The notes below the pieces were generated by a model. It was not told where the DNA came from. It searched no databases and worked only from the letters and a program-made list of their open reading frames with translations. Source: Paenibacillus pinisoli (GTDB taxonomy: Bacteria; Bacillota; Bacilli; Paenibacillales; Paenibacillaceae). From it: a stretch of 64,000 nt of DNA. The first letter of the stretch is position 1. The number at the start of each line of letters is the position of its first letter. The position numbers were made by a program, and so were the translations under genes. Of this stretch, positions 41,643 to 50,079 are shown one piece after another. The DNA is taken from NCBI RefSeq assembly GCF_003605435.1, contig NZ_QXQB01000002.1, forward strand, positions 682,001 to 746,000. The letters are read 5' to 3'.

Positions 41643-42197
41643 TTAGTCAAAGAGCAAATACCAGTATAGCGCCACCTCTGTACTATCCTTATGCAGTCCG
41701 CGATATACACGTGTATCGAATCCGCCGATCGCAAAGCCGCACCTTTCGTACAAGCGGCAGGCGCGCACATTGTGATTTTGCGTCTCCAGCACGACGCCGG
41801 GCATTCCGCCTGCTCTAGCCCACTGCACGGCCTGTTCCACGAGCCGCCTGCCGATGCCGCCGCCCCTGTGCTTCGCATCCACCGCAATGTCTTCGATCAG
41901 CGCATAGCGGTTCCAATTCCGCTTCAACAGGATGCGGCCAACTGCCTGCTCTCCCGCGTAGGCCACATACAGGGCCTGATCTGAATTATCGATATAATCG
42001 GCCGCATCATCCGCTTCCGCCTCTTCCTCTGCTTCTTGTGCTGCATAGCTTTTCACATAGCCGGGGATTTCTTGCACGGTATAGCTGATCTCCCCATCCG
42101 TCACGGACAGGACAAGGGCCGAGTCCACCGTAAAGCGGTCGTCGATATGCTTCCACGCATCGCCATCCCCGGGTGCGAGCTTTCGAATTTTGATCAT
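41643..42197 (-). CDS. GNAT acetyltransferase, SatA/YyaR-like (streptothricin type)
   Basis: N-acetyltransferase of 184 aa. It has the acetyl-CoA motif DAKHRGGGIGRRLVEQAVQW and the C-terminal block VVLETQNHNVRACRLYERCG, FAIGGFDTRVYRG and VALYWYLLFD. The last block is very like Bacillus YyaR/SatA, which acetylates streptothricin. RFTVDS near the N-terminus is also shared. An acidic insert (EEEAEADDAADYIDNSDQ) is a local peculiarity. ATG 42197 is set behind GGGAGGA. Resistance to streptothricin is plausible, not shown. Confidence 0.87.
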   Translation of the reverse strand: MIKIRKLAPGDGDAWKHIDDRFTVDSALVLSVTDGEISYTVQEIPGYVKSYAAQEAEEEAEADDAADYIDNSDQALYVAYAGEQAVGRILLKRNWNRYALIEDIAVDAKHRGGGIGRRLVEQAVQWARAGGMPGVVLETQNHNVRACRLYERCGFAIGGFDTRVYRGLHKDSTEVALYWYLLFD

Positions 42198-42281
42198 TAC
42201 GACTCCTCCCGAATTCCCTTCAAACACAAACATAATCACATTTTACTGCACGCTAGGTATGTTTTGAAGGATAGGATTAAA

Positions 42282-43163
42282 TCATTCATCGACCAAGTTT
42301 GCCGTAACGACCGTTTGGGATAATTCATTATTGCTGACTTTGACATGAATATATCTCGTCGTAATGTTGCCATCGCGATCCGTAATGACAATCGTTATGG
42401 TATCCTCCAACAGCTCTTCTGGATAGCCCTCCAGTTGAATATGGCCTACCCCCGACAGATTACCCGCTGCCATCTCCCTCTCTTCTTGTGATCCTGAAGG
42501 CGGCGGCGCCATCCCTGCCCCAAGAAAACGCGAGAAATTATCCTCTGCTGCCCACTGGTACAAATTCCACGCCGTCCAGAAATACCATATCTCACCGTAG
42601 TCTGTAAAAGCTTCATCAAAGGTCATTGTCATCTTCTTATCGTACAACAGACTGAAATCGGCAATTGAAATCTGTTTTTCCTCATCAAAAGTTTGATAGT
42701 ATTCGTCGTTCCAATATTTCTCATGCTGCGTCTTTGTCCAATCTGCGGCGTAAACATATTCATTTTCTGAAGAAATTTCGATTTGGGCGATATTGTCCCC
42801 TTCCACATAAAACTCCAGACCTGGCCGTGAGTCGACGTTGCTGACCGTTGTACTGAATTGATCTGGAGATTTCTGACGGTCTGCAAGCTTGAAAGTATGC
42901 TCCTCCTCACCGACTTTAAGATGAATGGCGTATACCGGCGATGCTCCTCCGAAAGAACCACTCAAAAATACGACTGCTGCCAGCATAAGGCATAGCGCTG
43001 GCGCAGCCCACCATATGTATCGCCGCCTAGGAGGGCGTGCCTCGCTCGAGACCGACGACTCCCTGCGATTCATGAGATAGCTCCGAATCCGCTTCTTCTG
43101 AATCTCGTCTGGCGACATATTTTCAAATAATGAATTCAGTTCCTCTCTACTCAACCCTATCAT
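42282..43163 (-). CDS. Membrane anti-sigma-like protein paired with an ECF sigma factor
   Basis: Single-span membrane protein of 293 aa. A short cytoplasmic part (about 1-48) is followed by one hydrophobic segment (IWWAAPALCLMLAAVVFLSG) and an extracytoplasmic domain of about 220 residues without a family I recognise. It overlaps the 3' end of the ECF sigma gene by 17 bp, the usual position of an anti-sigma factor. No zinc-binding ZAS motif (HxxxCxxC) is seen, so it would be a non-ZAS type. The ATG abuts GGGAG; a TTG at 43154 with better spacing is an alternative start. Confidence 0.72.
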   Translation of the reverse strand: MIGLSREELNSLFENMSPDEIQKKRIRSYLMNRRESSVSSEARPPRRRYIWWAAPALCLMLAAVVFLSGSFGGASPVYAIHLKVGEEEHTFKLADRQKSPDQFSTTVSNVDSRPGLEFYVEGDNIAQIEISSENEYVYAADWTKTQHEKYWNDEYYQTFDEEKQISIADFSLLYDKKMTMTFDEAFTDYGEIWYFWTAWNLYQWAAEDNFSRFLGAGMAPPPSGSQEEREMAAGNLSGVGHIQLEGYPEELLEDTITIVITDRDGNITTRYIHVKVSNNELSQTVVTANLVDE

Positions 43164-43686
43164 CTCCCATCTGCAATTTCAGTCGTTTCCGCGCGCTTCT
43201 CATCTGCGACTTCACCGTATTCGGATTTAGCGTTAACATTTCAGCGATTTCAACCACTTTATAACCTTCGTAATAATACAGATATAGGAGCAATCTGAGC
43301 GTCGAAGGAAGCCTCCGCAGATTGTCCTCCAGTTCCCGTCTTTCCATTGTTGCGGTACCAGCAAGCTCCATCACGCTCGGATCCAGGTCCACAACTTTTT
43401 TCTTCCACCACTTGCGGTGCATGTCTCGGCAGTGGTTCCGAGCCGTCAAAATCAGCCACGCTTTCTCATGTTCGATACTGGTGAACGGCCTGTCATTTTC
43501 CATTAACTTCACGAACACTGTCTGCGCTGCATCTTCCGCATCCTGCTTGTTTCCCATCATGGAATAACAAACCCGGTATACCATATCGACGTGCCGGTCA
43601 TATGCATCCAGAATTGCGCTCATCACGTCATCCGTGTCATCGGATATGATACCGCTGTGGCGTGCGACTAACGTGGATATTTTCAC
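43147..43686 (-). CDS. ECF RNA polymerase sigma factor
   Basis: Group IV sigma factor of 179 aa. Region 2 (about 30-95) includes VDMVYRVCYSMMGNKQDAED, then AAQTVFVKLM and KAWLILTARNHCRDMHR. Region 4 (about 120-175) has LPSTLRLLLYLYYYEGYKVV, then EIAEMLTLNPNTVKSQMRSA and RKRL. It begins with GTG at 43686 behind AGGAGGAAAGAAGA. The membrane protein overlapping its end is the likely anti-sigma partner. The signal and regulon are unknown. Confidence 0.92.
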   Translation of the reverse strand: MKISTLVARHSGIISDDTDDVMSAILDAYDRHVDMVYRVCYSMMGNKQDAEDAAQTVFVKLMENDRPFTSIEHEKAWLILTARNHCRDMHRKWWKKKVVDLDPSVMELAGTATMERRELEDNLRRLPSTLRLLLYLYYYEGYKVVEIAEMLTLNPNTVKSQMRSARKRLKLQMGDDRVE

Positions 43687-43868
43687 TCTTCTTTCCTCCT
43701 TTCTCCCCTAACACGATTCAATGGGCCAAATGGTTTTATATTCATCCGTAATAGTTGAACTTTTTCTGATTATTGGAAACAACATACCTTTCCATTATGA
43801 TCGGATATGTGAAACTCATCTACCTTTATCGCTTGTAGTGATGGTGAACGGACTCTAGACTGAAATAC

Positions 43869-43915
43869 AAAAAGGCTGCGCCAGCTAGCCGAATGGCTAA
43901 CGAACGCAACCCCAT
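43869..43915 (-). terminator. Terminator of the sulfonate utilisation operon
   Basis: On the minus strand GGTTGCG pairs with CGCAGCC around an inner AGCCATTCGGCT helix, followed by TTTTTG. It lies 45 bp past the TauD stop codon. Confidence 0.8.
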
Positions 43916-43959
43916 TTTCACAAAATATCCTTGCAGCTATTTTATTTCAGTGAAGAACG

Positions 43960-44895
43960 TTAAGCGGATTCCGCCTCCGAGCTTTGCGAATCGGACGAGT
44001 TGTAGCGCGCTACGCTGCGGCGTCCGTCAATGCTGACAGGCACGTCGCCGTCAATGGTCACGCGGCGTACGACGCGGTGCTGGTCGCCATAATCGTTGAC
44101 CGCATAATGCTGCGTCGCCCGGTTATCCCAGATGACCACATCTCCCGCAGCCCAGCGCCAACGCACCGTATTCTCCAGCTTAGTCACATGATTTTGCAGA
44201 AGGTTGAACAGCTGAGCGGAGTCAGTCTTGGACAAGCCGATAAAATGCTTCACGAAATGCCCCAGCAGCAAAGTACGCTCCCCTGTCTCGGGATGGACAC
44301 GGACAACCGGATGTTCTGTCTCATACACCGTGGACCGGAACACTTCCCGATGGTAACGCTGGGCTTCCTCAGAGACTTGATTGCGCTGGGCCGCATAATC
44401 GTAGTCATTGCTATGGACGGCCCACAGCCCGTTCACCAGCTGCTTCAGATCATCGGGCAGTTGCTCGTAAGCGGCTGCCGTATTCGCCCAGACCGTATCG
44501 CCGCCAGCTTCCGGAATAACGATTGCGCGCAGTACAGAGGCTTGCGGATATGCATCCACAAAGGATACGTCCGTATGCCAAGAGTCGGCTCTGCCGCCAT
44601 GAGCGGAATTCAGCTCCAGCACATAATCGGTGCCTTGCTTGATCGGAACGGTAGGATGGGCGACAGGGCTGCCAAGCCGATGAGCGAAAGCCTCCTGTCC
44701 GGCATCGTCCAAGTGCTGCTGATCCCGTACAAAAATAACCTTGTACTTCAGCAGCGCTTCACGGAGCGTCGCCAACGTTTCTTGCGTCAGGTCGCCTCCC
44801 AGCCGCACGCCTCTAATCTCTGCTCCAATTCTGCCTGCCACCGGATGAATCGAAATAACTGCTTCCTCCTGAACCGATTGCTCTGCTTTGCTCAT
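43960..44895 (-). CDS. TauD/AtsK-type 2-oxoglutarate-dependent dioxygenase
   Basis: Non-heme iron oxygenase of 311 aa that should cleave an organosulfur compound (taurine, alkylsulfonate or alkylsulfate) to sulfite or sulfate plus an aldehyde. Iron ligands are His and Asp in SWHTDVSF and a distal His in RATQHYAVNDYGDQHRVVRR, where the Arg binds 2-oxoglutarate. AGGDTVWANTAAAYEQLP is a family motif. ATG 44895 has GGAGG 7 bp upstream. It is last in the locus that holds a sulfonate importer and an FMN monooxygenase. The alkylsulfatase AtsK subgroup looks closest. Confidence 0.9.
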   Translation of the reverse strand: MSKAEQSVQEEAVISIHPVAGRIGAEIRGVRLGGDLTQETLATLREALLKYKVIFVRDQQHLDDAGQEAFAHRLGSPVAHPTVPIKQGTDYVLELNSAHGGRADSWHTDVSFVDAYPQASVLRAIVIPEAGGDTVWANTAAAYEQLPDDLKQLVNGLWAVHSNDYDYAAQRNQVSEEAQRYHREVFRSTVYETEHPVVRVHPETGERTLLLGHFVKHFIGLSKTDSAQLFNLLQNHVTKLENTVRWRWAAGDVVIWDNRATQHYAVNDYGDQHRVVRRVTIDGDVPVSIDGRRSVARYNSSDSQSSEAESA

Positions 44896-45064
44896 CTCCA
44901 TACCTCCATTTAGTTCCCTAAGGGATTAATATACTGCGTATCGTGAACTGTAATTTATAGTGAAATGATTCATGATGGTTCATGTGAAAAATGATTCCAT
45001 TTGCCTGAGGAGCAACGGATGCTTCATTGGCAGCTCTTTGCTTGCAATCGCCCCTGGCTTGCTC

Positions 45065-46417
45065 TTATTGCGAGATCGCTGCGGCCGTCGCTGCAGGCAC
45101 AGCAGGATGATTCGGCCGCTGCAATCCCAGGTTCCCGCGCAGTGTATGGCCTTCATATTCGGTTCGGAACAGGCCTCTGCGCTGCAGCTCCGGAATGACG
45201 CTGCTTGCGAATTCATCCAGACCGCCCGGCAAGTAAGGAGGCATTACATTGAAGCCGTCCGCACCGCCCGATACGAACCACTCTTCCAGCTGATCTGCGA
45301 TTTGTGCTGGCGTACCGGCATACGTCCGGTGTCCTCTGCCTCCTGCAAGCTTGTGCAGCAACTGGCGGATCGTGAGTCTCTCCCGCTCAGCCAAGTCCAC
45401 GACCAGTTGGAAGCGGCTTTTGTTGCCGTTGATGTCCTCCAGCTTCGGCAGCTCAGGCAGCGGCCCGTCAAGCGGATAGGTATAAAGGTCGACGCCCAGC
45501 ATATTGGACAGCTGATTCAGCCCGTATTCCGGCACCGTCAGCTCGTTGATCTCCTGCTCCTTCTCCTTCGCCTCGCTTTCGGTCGCGCCAATGATCGGGC
45601 AGATTCCCGGCAGGATCAGCAGCTGGTCCGGCGTTCTGCCGTAACGGAGCAGTCTTCCTTTGACATCTGCATAGAACTGCTGCGCCTCCAGAAGAGTTTG
45701 CTGCGCAGTGAAGATCGCTTCCGCATATTGCGCGGCGAATTCCTTGCCGTCTTCCGACGAGCCAGCCTGGACCAGCACAGGATAGCCTTGCGGCGGACGC
45801 GGAATGTTGAGCGGCCCTCTCACCTGGAAGTGCTCGCCCTGATGCGAGATCGGATGCACCTTCAGCGGGTCCGCGAATACGCCGGCTTCGCGGTCGATGA
45901 GCAGCGCATCATCCTGCCAGCTGTCCCACAGCGCCGTCGTCACATCGAGAAACTCTTTGGCCCGCTCATAGCGCTTGGCATGCTCCGGATGCGTATCCCG
46001 ATTGAAGTTCTGCGCCTCATGGATGCTGCCTGACGTAACGATATTCCAGCCCGCACGGCCGTTACTGATATGATCGAGCGATGCGAACTTCCGCGCCACG
46101 TGGAAAGGCTCATTATAAGTCGTCGAGACGGTGCCGATCAGGCCGATGCGCTCGGTGACCGCCGCCAGCGCCGACAGCAGGGTGAACGGCTCCAGTCCGA
46201 CGAACGCTCCGTGCTTCACATGCTTGTTGACCGACAGTCCGTCAGCGAGGAAGACCGAATCGAACTTGGCCGCCTCCGCGGTCTGCGCCAGCCGCTGATA
46301 ATGCTTCAAATCGTTGATCCGCTCCGGCTCCGTACCCTTGTACCTCCATGCCGCCTCATGATGGCCGACGCTCATAATAAACAAATTCAAATGCAATTGC
46401 CGTTGTTGTTTCCCCAT
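45065..46417 (-). CDS. NtaA/SnaA/DszA-family FMN-dependent monooxygenase
   Basis: Luciferase-like flavin monooxygenase of 450 aa using FMNH2 from a separate reductase. Signs are LHLNLFIMSVGHHEAAWRYK, FDSVFLADGLSVNKHVKHGA, LEPFTLLSALAAVTERIGLI, GTVSTTYNEPFHVARKFASL and DHISNGRAGWNIVTS. The group includes NtaA, SnaA and the sulfone monooxygenase DszA. Placed between a sulfonate importer and a TauD enzyme, it probably desulfonates an imported organosulfur compound. ATG 46417 follows GGAGGACGA. Repeat array 3 separates it from the permease gene. Confidence 0.9.
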   Translation of the reverse strand: MGKQQRQLHLNLFIMSVGHHEAAWRYKGTEPERINDLKHYQRLAQTAEAAKFDSVFLADGLSVNKHVKHGAFVGLEPFTLLSALAAVTERIGLIGTVSTTYNEPFHVARKFASLDHISNGRAGWNIVTSGSIHEAQNFNRDTHPEHAKRYERAKEFLDVTTALWDSWQDDALLIDREAGVFADPLKVHPISHQGEHFQVRGPLNIPRPPQGYPVLVQAGSSEDGKEFAAQYAEAIFTAQQTLLEAQQFYADVKGRLLRYGRTPDQLLILPGICPIIGATESEAKEKEQEINELTVPEYGLNQLSNMLGVDLYTYPLDGPLPELPKLEDINGNKSRFQLVVDLAERERLTIRQLLHKLAGGRGHRTYAGTPAQIADQLEEWFVSGGADGFNVMPPYLPGGLDEFASSVIPELQRRGLFRTEYEGHTLRGNLGLQRPNHPAVPAATAAAISQ

Positions 46418-46453
46418 TCGTCCTCCACTCCTTCCCAATATGCGGCCTCATGA

Positions 46454-46895
46454 GCCGTGTTTTGCGGCTTGCAGGTGCTCGCAGCCCAGCCGATGCACGC
46501 TCCAAGCCATGTTGTGCGGCTTGCAGCTCCCCGCAGCGCACACTGCGCACATCTAAGCCGACTTTCTCGGCCTACAGCCTCCGTCGCGCACCCAGCGCAC
46601 ACTCTATGCCGAGTTTCTCGGCCTACAGCCCCCCGCAGCGCGGTCAGCGCACATCTAAGCTGACTTTCTCGGCCTACAGCCTCTGTCGGGCACCCAGCGC
46701 ACGCTCTATGCCGACTTTCTCGGCTTACAGCCCTCGTCGCGCACCCAGCGCATGCTCTATGCCGACTTTCTCGGCTTGCAGACCCCGTGGCGCACCCGGC
46801 GCATGTTCTAAGCCGACTTTCTCGGCTTGCAGCCCTCTTGGCGCACCCGGCGCACGCTCTAAACCGACTTTCTCGGCTTAGAGCTTCTCGCGGCG
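46454..46895 (-). repeat. Tandem array 3: about 9 units of 51 bp inside an operon
   Basis: Units start at 46454 (degenerate), 46506, 46557, 46608, 46659, 46710, 46761, 46812 and 46863, spaced 51 bp. The unit GCCGACTTTCTCGGCTTGCA, then GCGCACCCGGCGCACGCTCT, aligns position by position with array 1 (GCCGAGTTTCTCGGACTGCA, CGCTCGGCGGCACGCTCTA). It fills the gap between the permease stop codon (46902) and the monooxygenase ribosome site, with the same orientation relative to the upstream gene as arrays 1 and 2. There is no terminator cap. Confidence 0.9.
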
Positions 46896-46901
46896 CAGAA
46901 G

Positions 46902-47735
46902 CTACTCCCGCGCGTTCTGCTTCCAGCCCGTGAGCCGTTTCTCCAGCGATACGAGCACGTAGTTCACGATGAGTCCAATAACCGAAATCGTAATAATGCC
47001 GGCATACATCTCCGTAATCAGAAAGCTGAACTGCGCGTACTGGATCAGGTAGCCCAGCCCTGACGTCGCGCCGACCATCTCCGCCGCCACCAGCACCAGA
47101 ATCGAGCTGGCCCCCGCCTGCCGGATACCGACGAATATCGTAGGAATCGAAGCCGGCACAATTACTTTGCGGAAGAGGCTGACCGCGTTCAGCCCCATGG
47201 AACGGGCTGACTTGATCAGCAGCGGATCCACATTCTTCACTCCGCTGATTGTATTGAGCAGCAGCGGGAAAATACAAGCGTAGAAAACGATAGCCACCTT
47301 CGACGTCTCGCCAAGACCGAGCAGCAGGATGAATACCGGCAGGATCGCAAGCGCGGCCGTATTGCGCATCAGCTCCAGGAACGGATTCAAATATTCGGCG
47401 ACCGGCTTCCACCATCCAATAGCTAGACCTAGCGGAATGCTAACCACGATAGCGAGCGCAAAACCTCCGATAGATCGCGACAGGCTCGCTGCCGTATGGT
47501 CTAGCAGATCACCCGACAGCAGCAGCTGCCACCAGGTAGCCAGCACTTGAGAGATTGGCGGAAAAAACGTGATATTAATGATGCCAAGCCGCGGCGTAAC
47601 CTCCCATATAGCAAGCAGGACTACAATAACAATCGAGTTTTTGAAAAGCTTGCGGAGCGCAGCAAGCGACCAGCGTGCAGCCTCCGATTCCTTCGCCTTC
47701 GGCAATACCAGCTCCCCTGCTCTTCCATTAGCCAT
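46902..47735 (-). CDS. Sulfonate-type ABC transporter permease
   Basis: SsuC-family membrane subunit of 277 aa with six segments and the EAA loop LIKSARSMGLNAVSLFRKVI followed by VPASIPTIFVGIRQAGAS. The start at 47735 has AAAGGAG upstream and overlaps the ATPase stop codon by 8 bp (ATGGCTAA), so translation is coupled. A longer in-frame extension to 47822 has no ribosome site. It works with the upstream ATPase and binding protein to import an organosulfur compound. Confidence 0.9.
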   Translation of the reverse strand: MANGRAGELVLPKAKESEAARWSLAALRKLFKNSIVIVVLLAIWEVTPRLGIINITFFPPISQVLATWWQLLLSGDLLDHTAASLSRSIGGFALAIVVSIPLGLAIGWWKPVAEYLNPFLELMRNTAALAILPVFILLLGLGETSKVAIVFYACIFPLLLNTISGVKNVDPLLIKSARSMGLNAVSLFRKVIVPASIPTIFVGIRQAGASSILVLVAAEMVGATSGLGYLIQYAQFSFLITEMYAGIITISVIGLIVNYVLVSLEKRLTGWKQNARE

Positions 47736-48603
47736 GTTTCGCCACTCCTTTTCTTGCGTCCGCCGATTTGAAGCTGTCCAGCGTCTTCGACTTCTCTTGC
47801 TCTTGTGCGCGGACCACCTCATCCTTCAGCAGTTCCCATATTTCATGACGCAGCCGCACAAACTCCGGATTAGAGCGCAAATCCTCTTCACTGCTGCGGG
47901 ATTCGAACGGAATATCAATAACTTGCTTGATCCTACCCGGACGGGAGGACATGACCGCAACACGCTGTCCAAGATAAACGGCCTCTTCAATTCCGTGCGT
48001 TATGAAAATAATCGTCTTCTTTGTGGTTTCCCAGATGCGAAGCAGCTCGCTTTGAAGCGTCTCTCTCGTCTGGGCATCAAGTGCCGCGAACGGCTCATCC
48101 ATCAGCAGCACTTCGGGATCATAGGCCAAGCTGCGCGCAATCGCTACTCTTTGCTTCATCCCGCCCGACAATTCGTGAGGATAGCGGTTCTCGAAACCAG
48201 ATAATCCGACCAAGTCAATATATTCCTTGGCCCGTTTTCTGCGTTCTTCTCGTCCTACCCCTTTCGCCTCCAGCCCAAATTCCACATTGCCAAGCGCCGT
48301 CTTCCACGGGAACAACGCATACTGTTGAAAGACGATGCCTCTATCCAGATTAGGGCCGGCAATCGGCTTGCCGTCGAGCAGAATGCGGCCGCTGCTCGGC
48401 GTAGTAAGTCCCGCCAGCAGATCAAGCAGGGTTGATTTGCCGCAGCCGCTCGGACCAACGATCACCATAAACTCCCCTTGCCGGACTTCAAGATTGATGT
48501 CATGCAAGGCCGACAACGGCTGCGCTTCTTCCTTCAGCGCTCCCATATTGCGCTTGATGCGAAATGACTTTTGCACATGCTCAATGCTGATTTTGACTGC
48601 CAT
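47728..48603 (-). CDS. Sulfonate-type ABC transporter ATP-binding protein
   Basis: SsuB-family ATPase of 291 aa. It has Walker A VGPSGCGKSTLLDLL, a Q-loop in GIVFQQYALFPWKTALGNVE, signature LSGGMKQRVAIARSLAYDP, Walker B LLMDEPFAALDAQTR and switch IIFITHGIEEAVYL. GGAGGGGAGC precedes the ATG. It is second in the operon after the binding protein and overlaps the permease. It is a paralogue of the ssuB gene at 35.2-36.0 kb. Confidence 0.92.
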   Translation of the reverse strand: MAVKISIEHVQKSFRIKRNMGALKEEAQPLSALHDINLEVRQGEFMVIVGPSGCGKSTLLDLLAGLTTPSSGRILLDGKPIAGPNLDRGIVFQQYALFPWKTALGNVEFGLEAKGVGREERRKRAKEYIDLVGLSGFENRYPHELSGGMKQRVAIARSLAYDPEVLLMDEPFAALDAQTRETLQSELLRIWETTKKTIIFITHGIEEAVYLGQRVAVMSSRPGRIKQVIDIPFESRSSEEDLRSNPEFVRLRHEIWELLKDEVVRAQEQEKSKTLDSFKSADARKGVAKHG

Positions 48604-48626
48604 CGCTTAGCTCCCCTCCTGTTTCC

Positions 48627-49688
48627 CTATTGGTTGAATGGATTAAATTCATTCGTGAACAGATCCGACGATTTGTAATCGCCCGCCTTCAGCTCGCCCT
48701 CGTTCACCAGCCAGTCGATCCACGTCTGGAACTCCTTATCCGCGATCAAGCCGCCTTCGCCAGCGACACCTGTGCTTTTCCAAAACTTGACCGTATCTTT
48801 GTCTTCCTTGCGGTCTCGCTTCTGGATGATGCTCTCATATCGTGCAATGACTTCTTCACGCGGAGTGTTCCGTGCCCACTCGATCGCTTTGGCCGTCGCC
48901 TCTACAAACTTCTTCGCCGCCTTCGGATTGTCCTTAATGAATTTGTCCGTAAGCACATAGCTTCCCGCGCTGAAATTGCCGAATAGCTCCTTATCTGTGA
49001 ACAGAGGATGGATGCCGCCTCGCTCCAGCGCTTTATCCCTCAGCACACCGCCCAGTGTCGCCACATCGATCTGATTCGCCCGAAGCGTCTGCTCCGATGT
49101 GACCGGGGGCACGACCACAAGCGCAACCTGCTTGATCTCCTCCGGCGTCAGCCCTTCCCGGTGCAAATATTCCTTAATCACAAACTCATGATGGGCGCCC
49201 AGCGTATTGACCGCAATTCGTTTGCCGATCAGATCACGCGCCGTCTTGATGGGACTGTCATCCAGCACATAATATCCCGTCCAGGTGTTGTCATCGACGC
49301 CGTAATAGCTGATGACCGACTTGATTGGCGCTTTGGCGGCAATCAGCTTGACGATAGCCCCGTTGAACGCCCCGCCGAAATCGGTATCGCCCGTCACAAC
49401 AGCCTGAATGTCCTGCGGACCGCTTATCGTATTGCCGATGAACTTCAGCTTCAGCGGCGCCAGATACCCTAGATCCTCGGCCAGCTCTGGAAAAGTGACC
49501 GCACCTACGCTTCCCTGATAGCGAAGCTCCGATATCTCCAGCTTCTCTACGCCGTCTGTAGCCGCCGATACGGCAGGCTCTGACTTGCCGCCGCATGCGC
49601 CCAGCATAAGAGCTGCGGCAAGCAGCAGCGGCAACAGCCGAATAGACCCTCTCAGCGAACCTTTTTGAACCCGTCTATAGTTGATCAT
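48627..49688 (-). CDS. Sulfonate-type ABC transporter substrate-binding lipoprotein
   Basis: NMT1/SsuA-family binding lipoprotein of 353 aa; the lipobox is LAAALMLGACGGK. Binding-domain motifs are ISELRYQGSVGAVTFPELAE, DTDFGGAFNGAIVKLI and GKRIAVNTLGAHHEFVIKEY. ATG 49688 has GGAG 8 bp upstream. It is first in the operon binding protein, ATPase, permease, monooxygenase, dioxygenase. It is divergent from a regulator that carries a related binding domain (50080-51348), so that protein may sense the same ligand inside the cell. Confidence 0.9.
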   Translation of the reverse strand: MINYRRVQKGSLRGSIRLLPLLLAAALMLGACGGKSEPAVSAATDGVEKLEISELRYQGSVGAVTFPELAEDLGYLAPLKLKFIGNTISGPQDIQAVVTGDTDFGGAFNGAIVKLIAAKAPIKSVISYYGVDDNTWTGYYVLDDSPIKTARDLIGKRIAVNTLGAHHEFVIKEYLHREGLTPEEIKQVALVVVPPVTSEQTLRANQIDVATLGGVLRDKALERGGIHPLFTDKELFGNFSAGSYVLTDKFIKDNPKAAKKFVEATAKAIEWARNTPREEVIARYESIIQKRDRKEDKDTVKFWKSTGVAGEGGLIADKEFQTWIDWLVNEGELKAGDYKSSDLFTNEFNPFNQ

Positions 49689-50079
49689 GATATCCCACTC
49701 CAATTGTCGTATTATTCTGTCTATTTATAAAAGAGCTCTTCCCGACTCTTGCATCAGACTACTCGTAATTACGCTGCAGGAAAGAACGGCAACAATAGAA
49801 GTCCCTCATGACTTCCCAACCGGGACGCATTTGCTTGCTTGTCATTGTCCTCTCTCCCCTTCGCCCAAATGAAGCTTGCGACATTTTTCTGCCCTCACAT
49901 ATATACACTTATTCCTATATACTTACTATGTTTAATTTCTTATAATTGACTATATGACTTTCGCATTTCATGTGTCAACGGATGGCGAGCAAGTGACCAT
50001 GAATGACCATGAATGACCATGAATGACCACATGTAACCATTTTGAAGCGGCGGCAAGCTGTGTGAAGGAGGCGTATCCG
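49689..50079. other. Divergent control region of the second sulfonate locus
   Basis: No gene. It holds a palindrome AAGAGCTCTT near 49732 and an AT-rich promoter-like stretch around 49905-49960 including TTATAATTGACT. The helically phased decamer repeats at 49991-50040 lie just before the regulator gene. Confidence 0.6.
49991..50040. repeat. Five direct decamer repeats upstream of the HTH/binding-domain regulator
   Basis: Consecutive decamers read AAGTGACCAT, GAATGACCAT, GAATGACCAT, GAATGACCAC and ATGTAACCAT. The exact 10-bp period puts every copy on the same face of the helix. They lie 40 bp before the regulator start and are candidates for its binding site. Confidence 0.85.

Noticed and set aside
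44972..46033. 353-aa plus-strand frame opposite the FMN monooxygenase
   Set aside because: It is an antisense shadow; the monooxygenase on the other strand is clear.
46387..47415. 342-aa minus-strand frame covering array 3 and part of the permease gene
   Set aside because: It lies in the wrong frame over a well-supported permease, and the rest is repeat.
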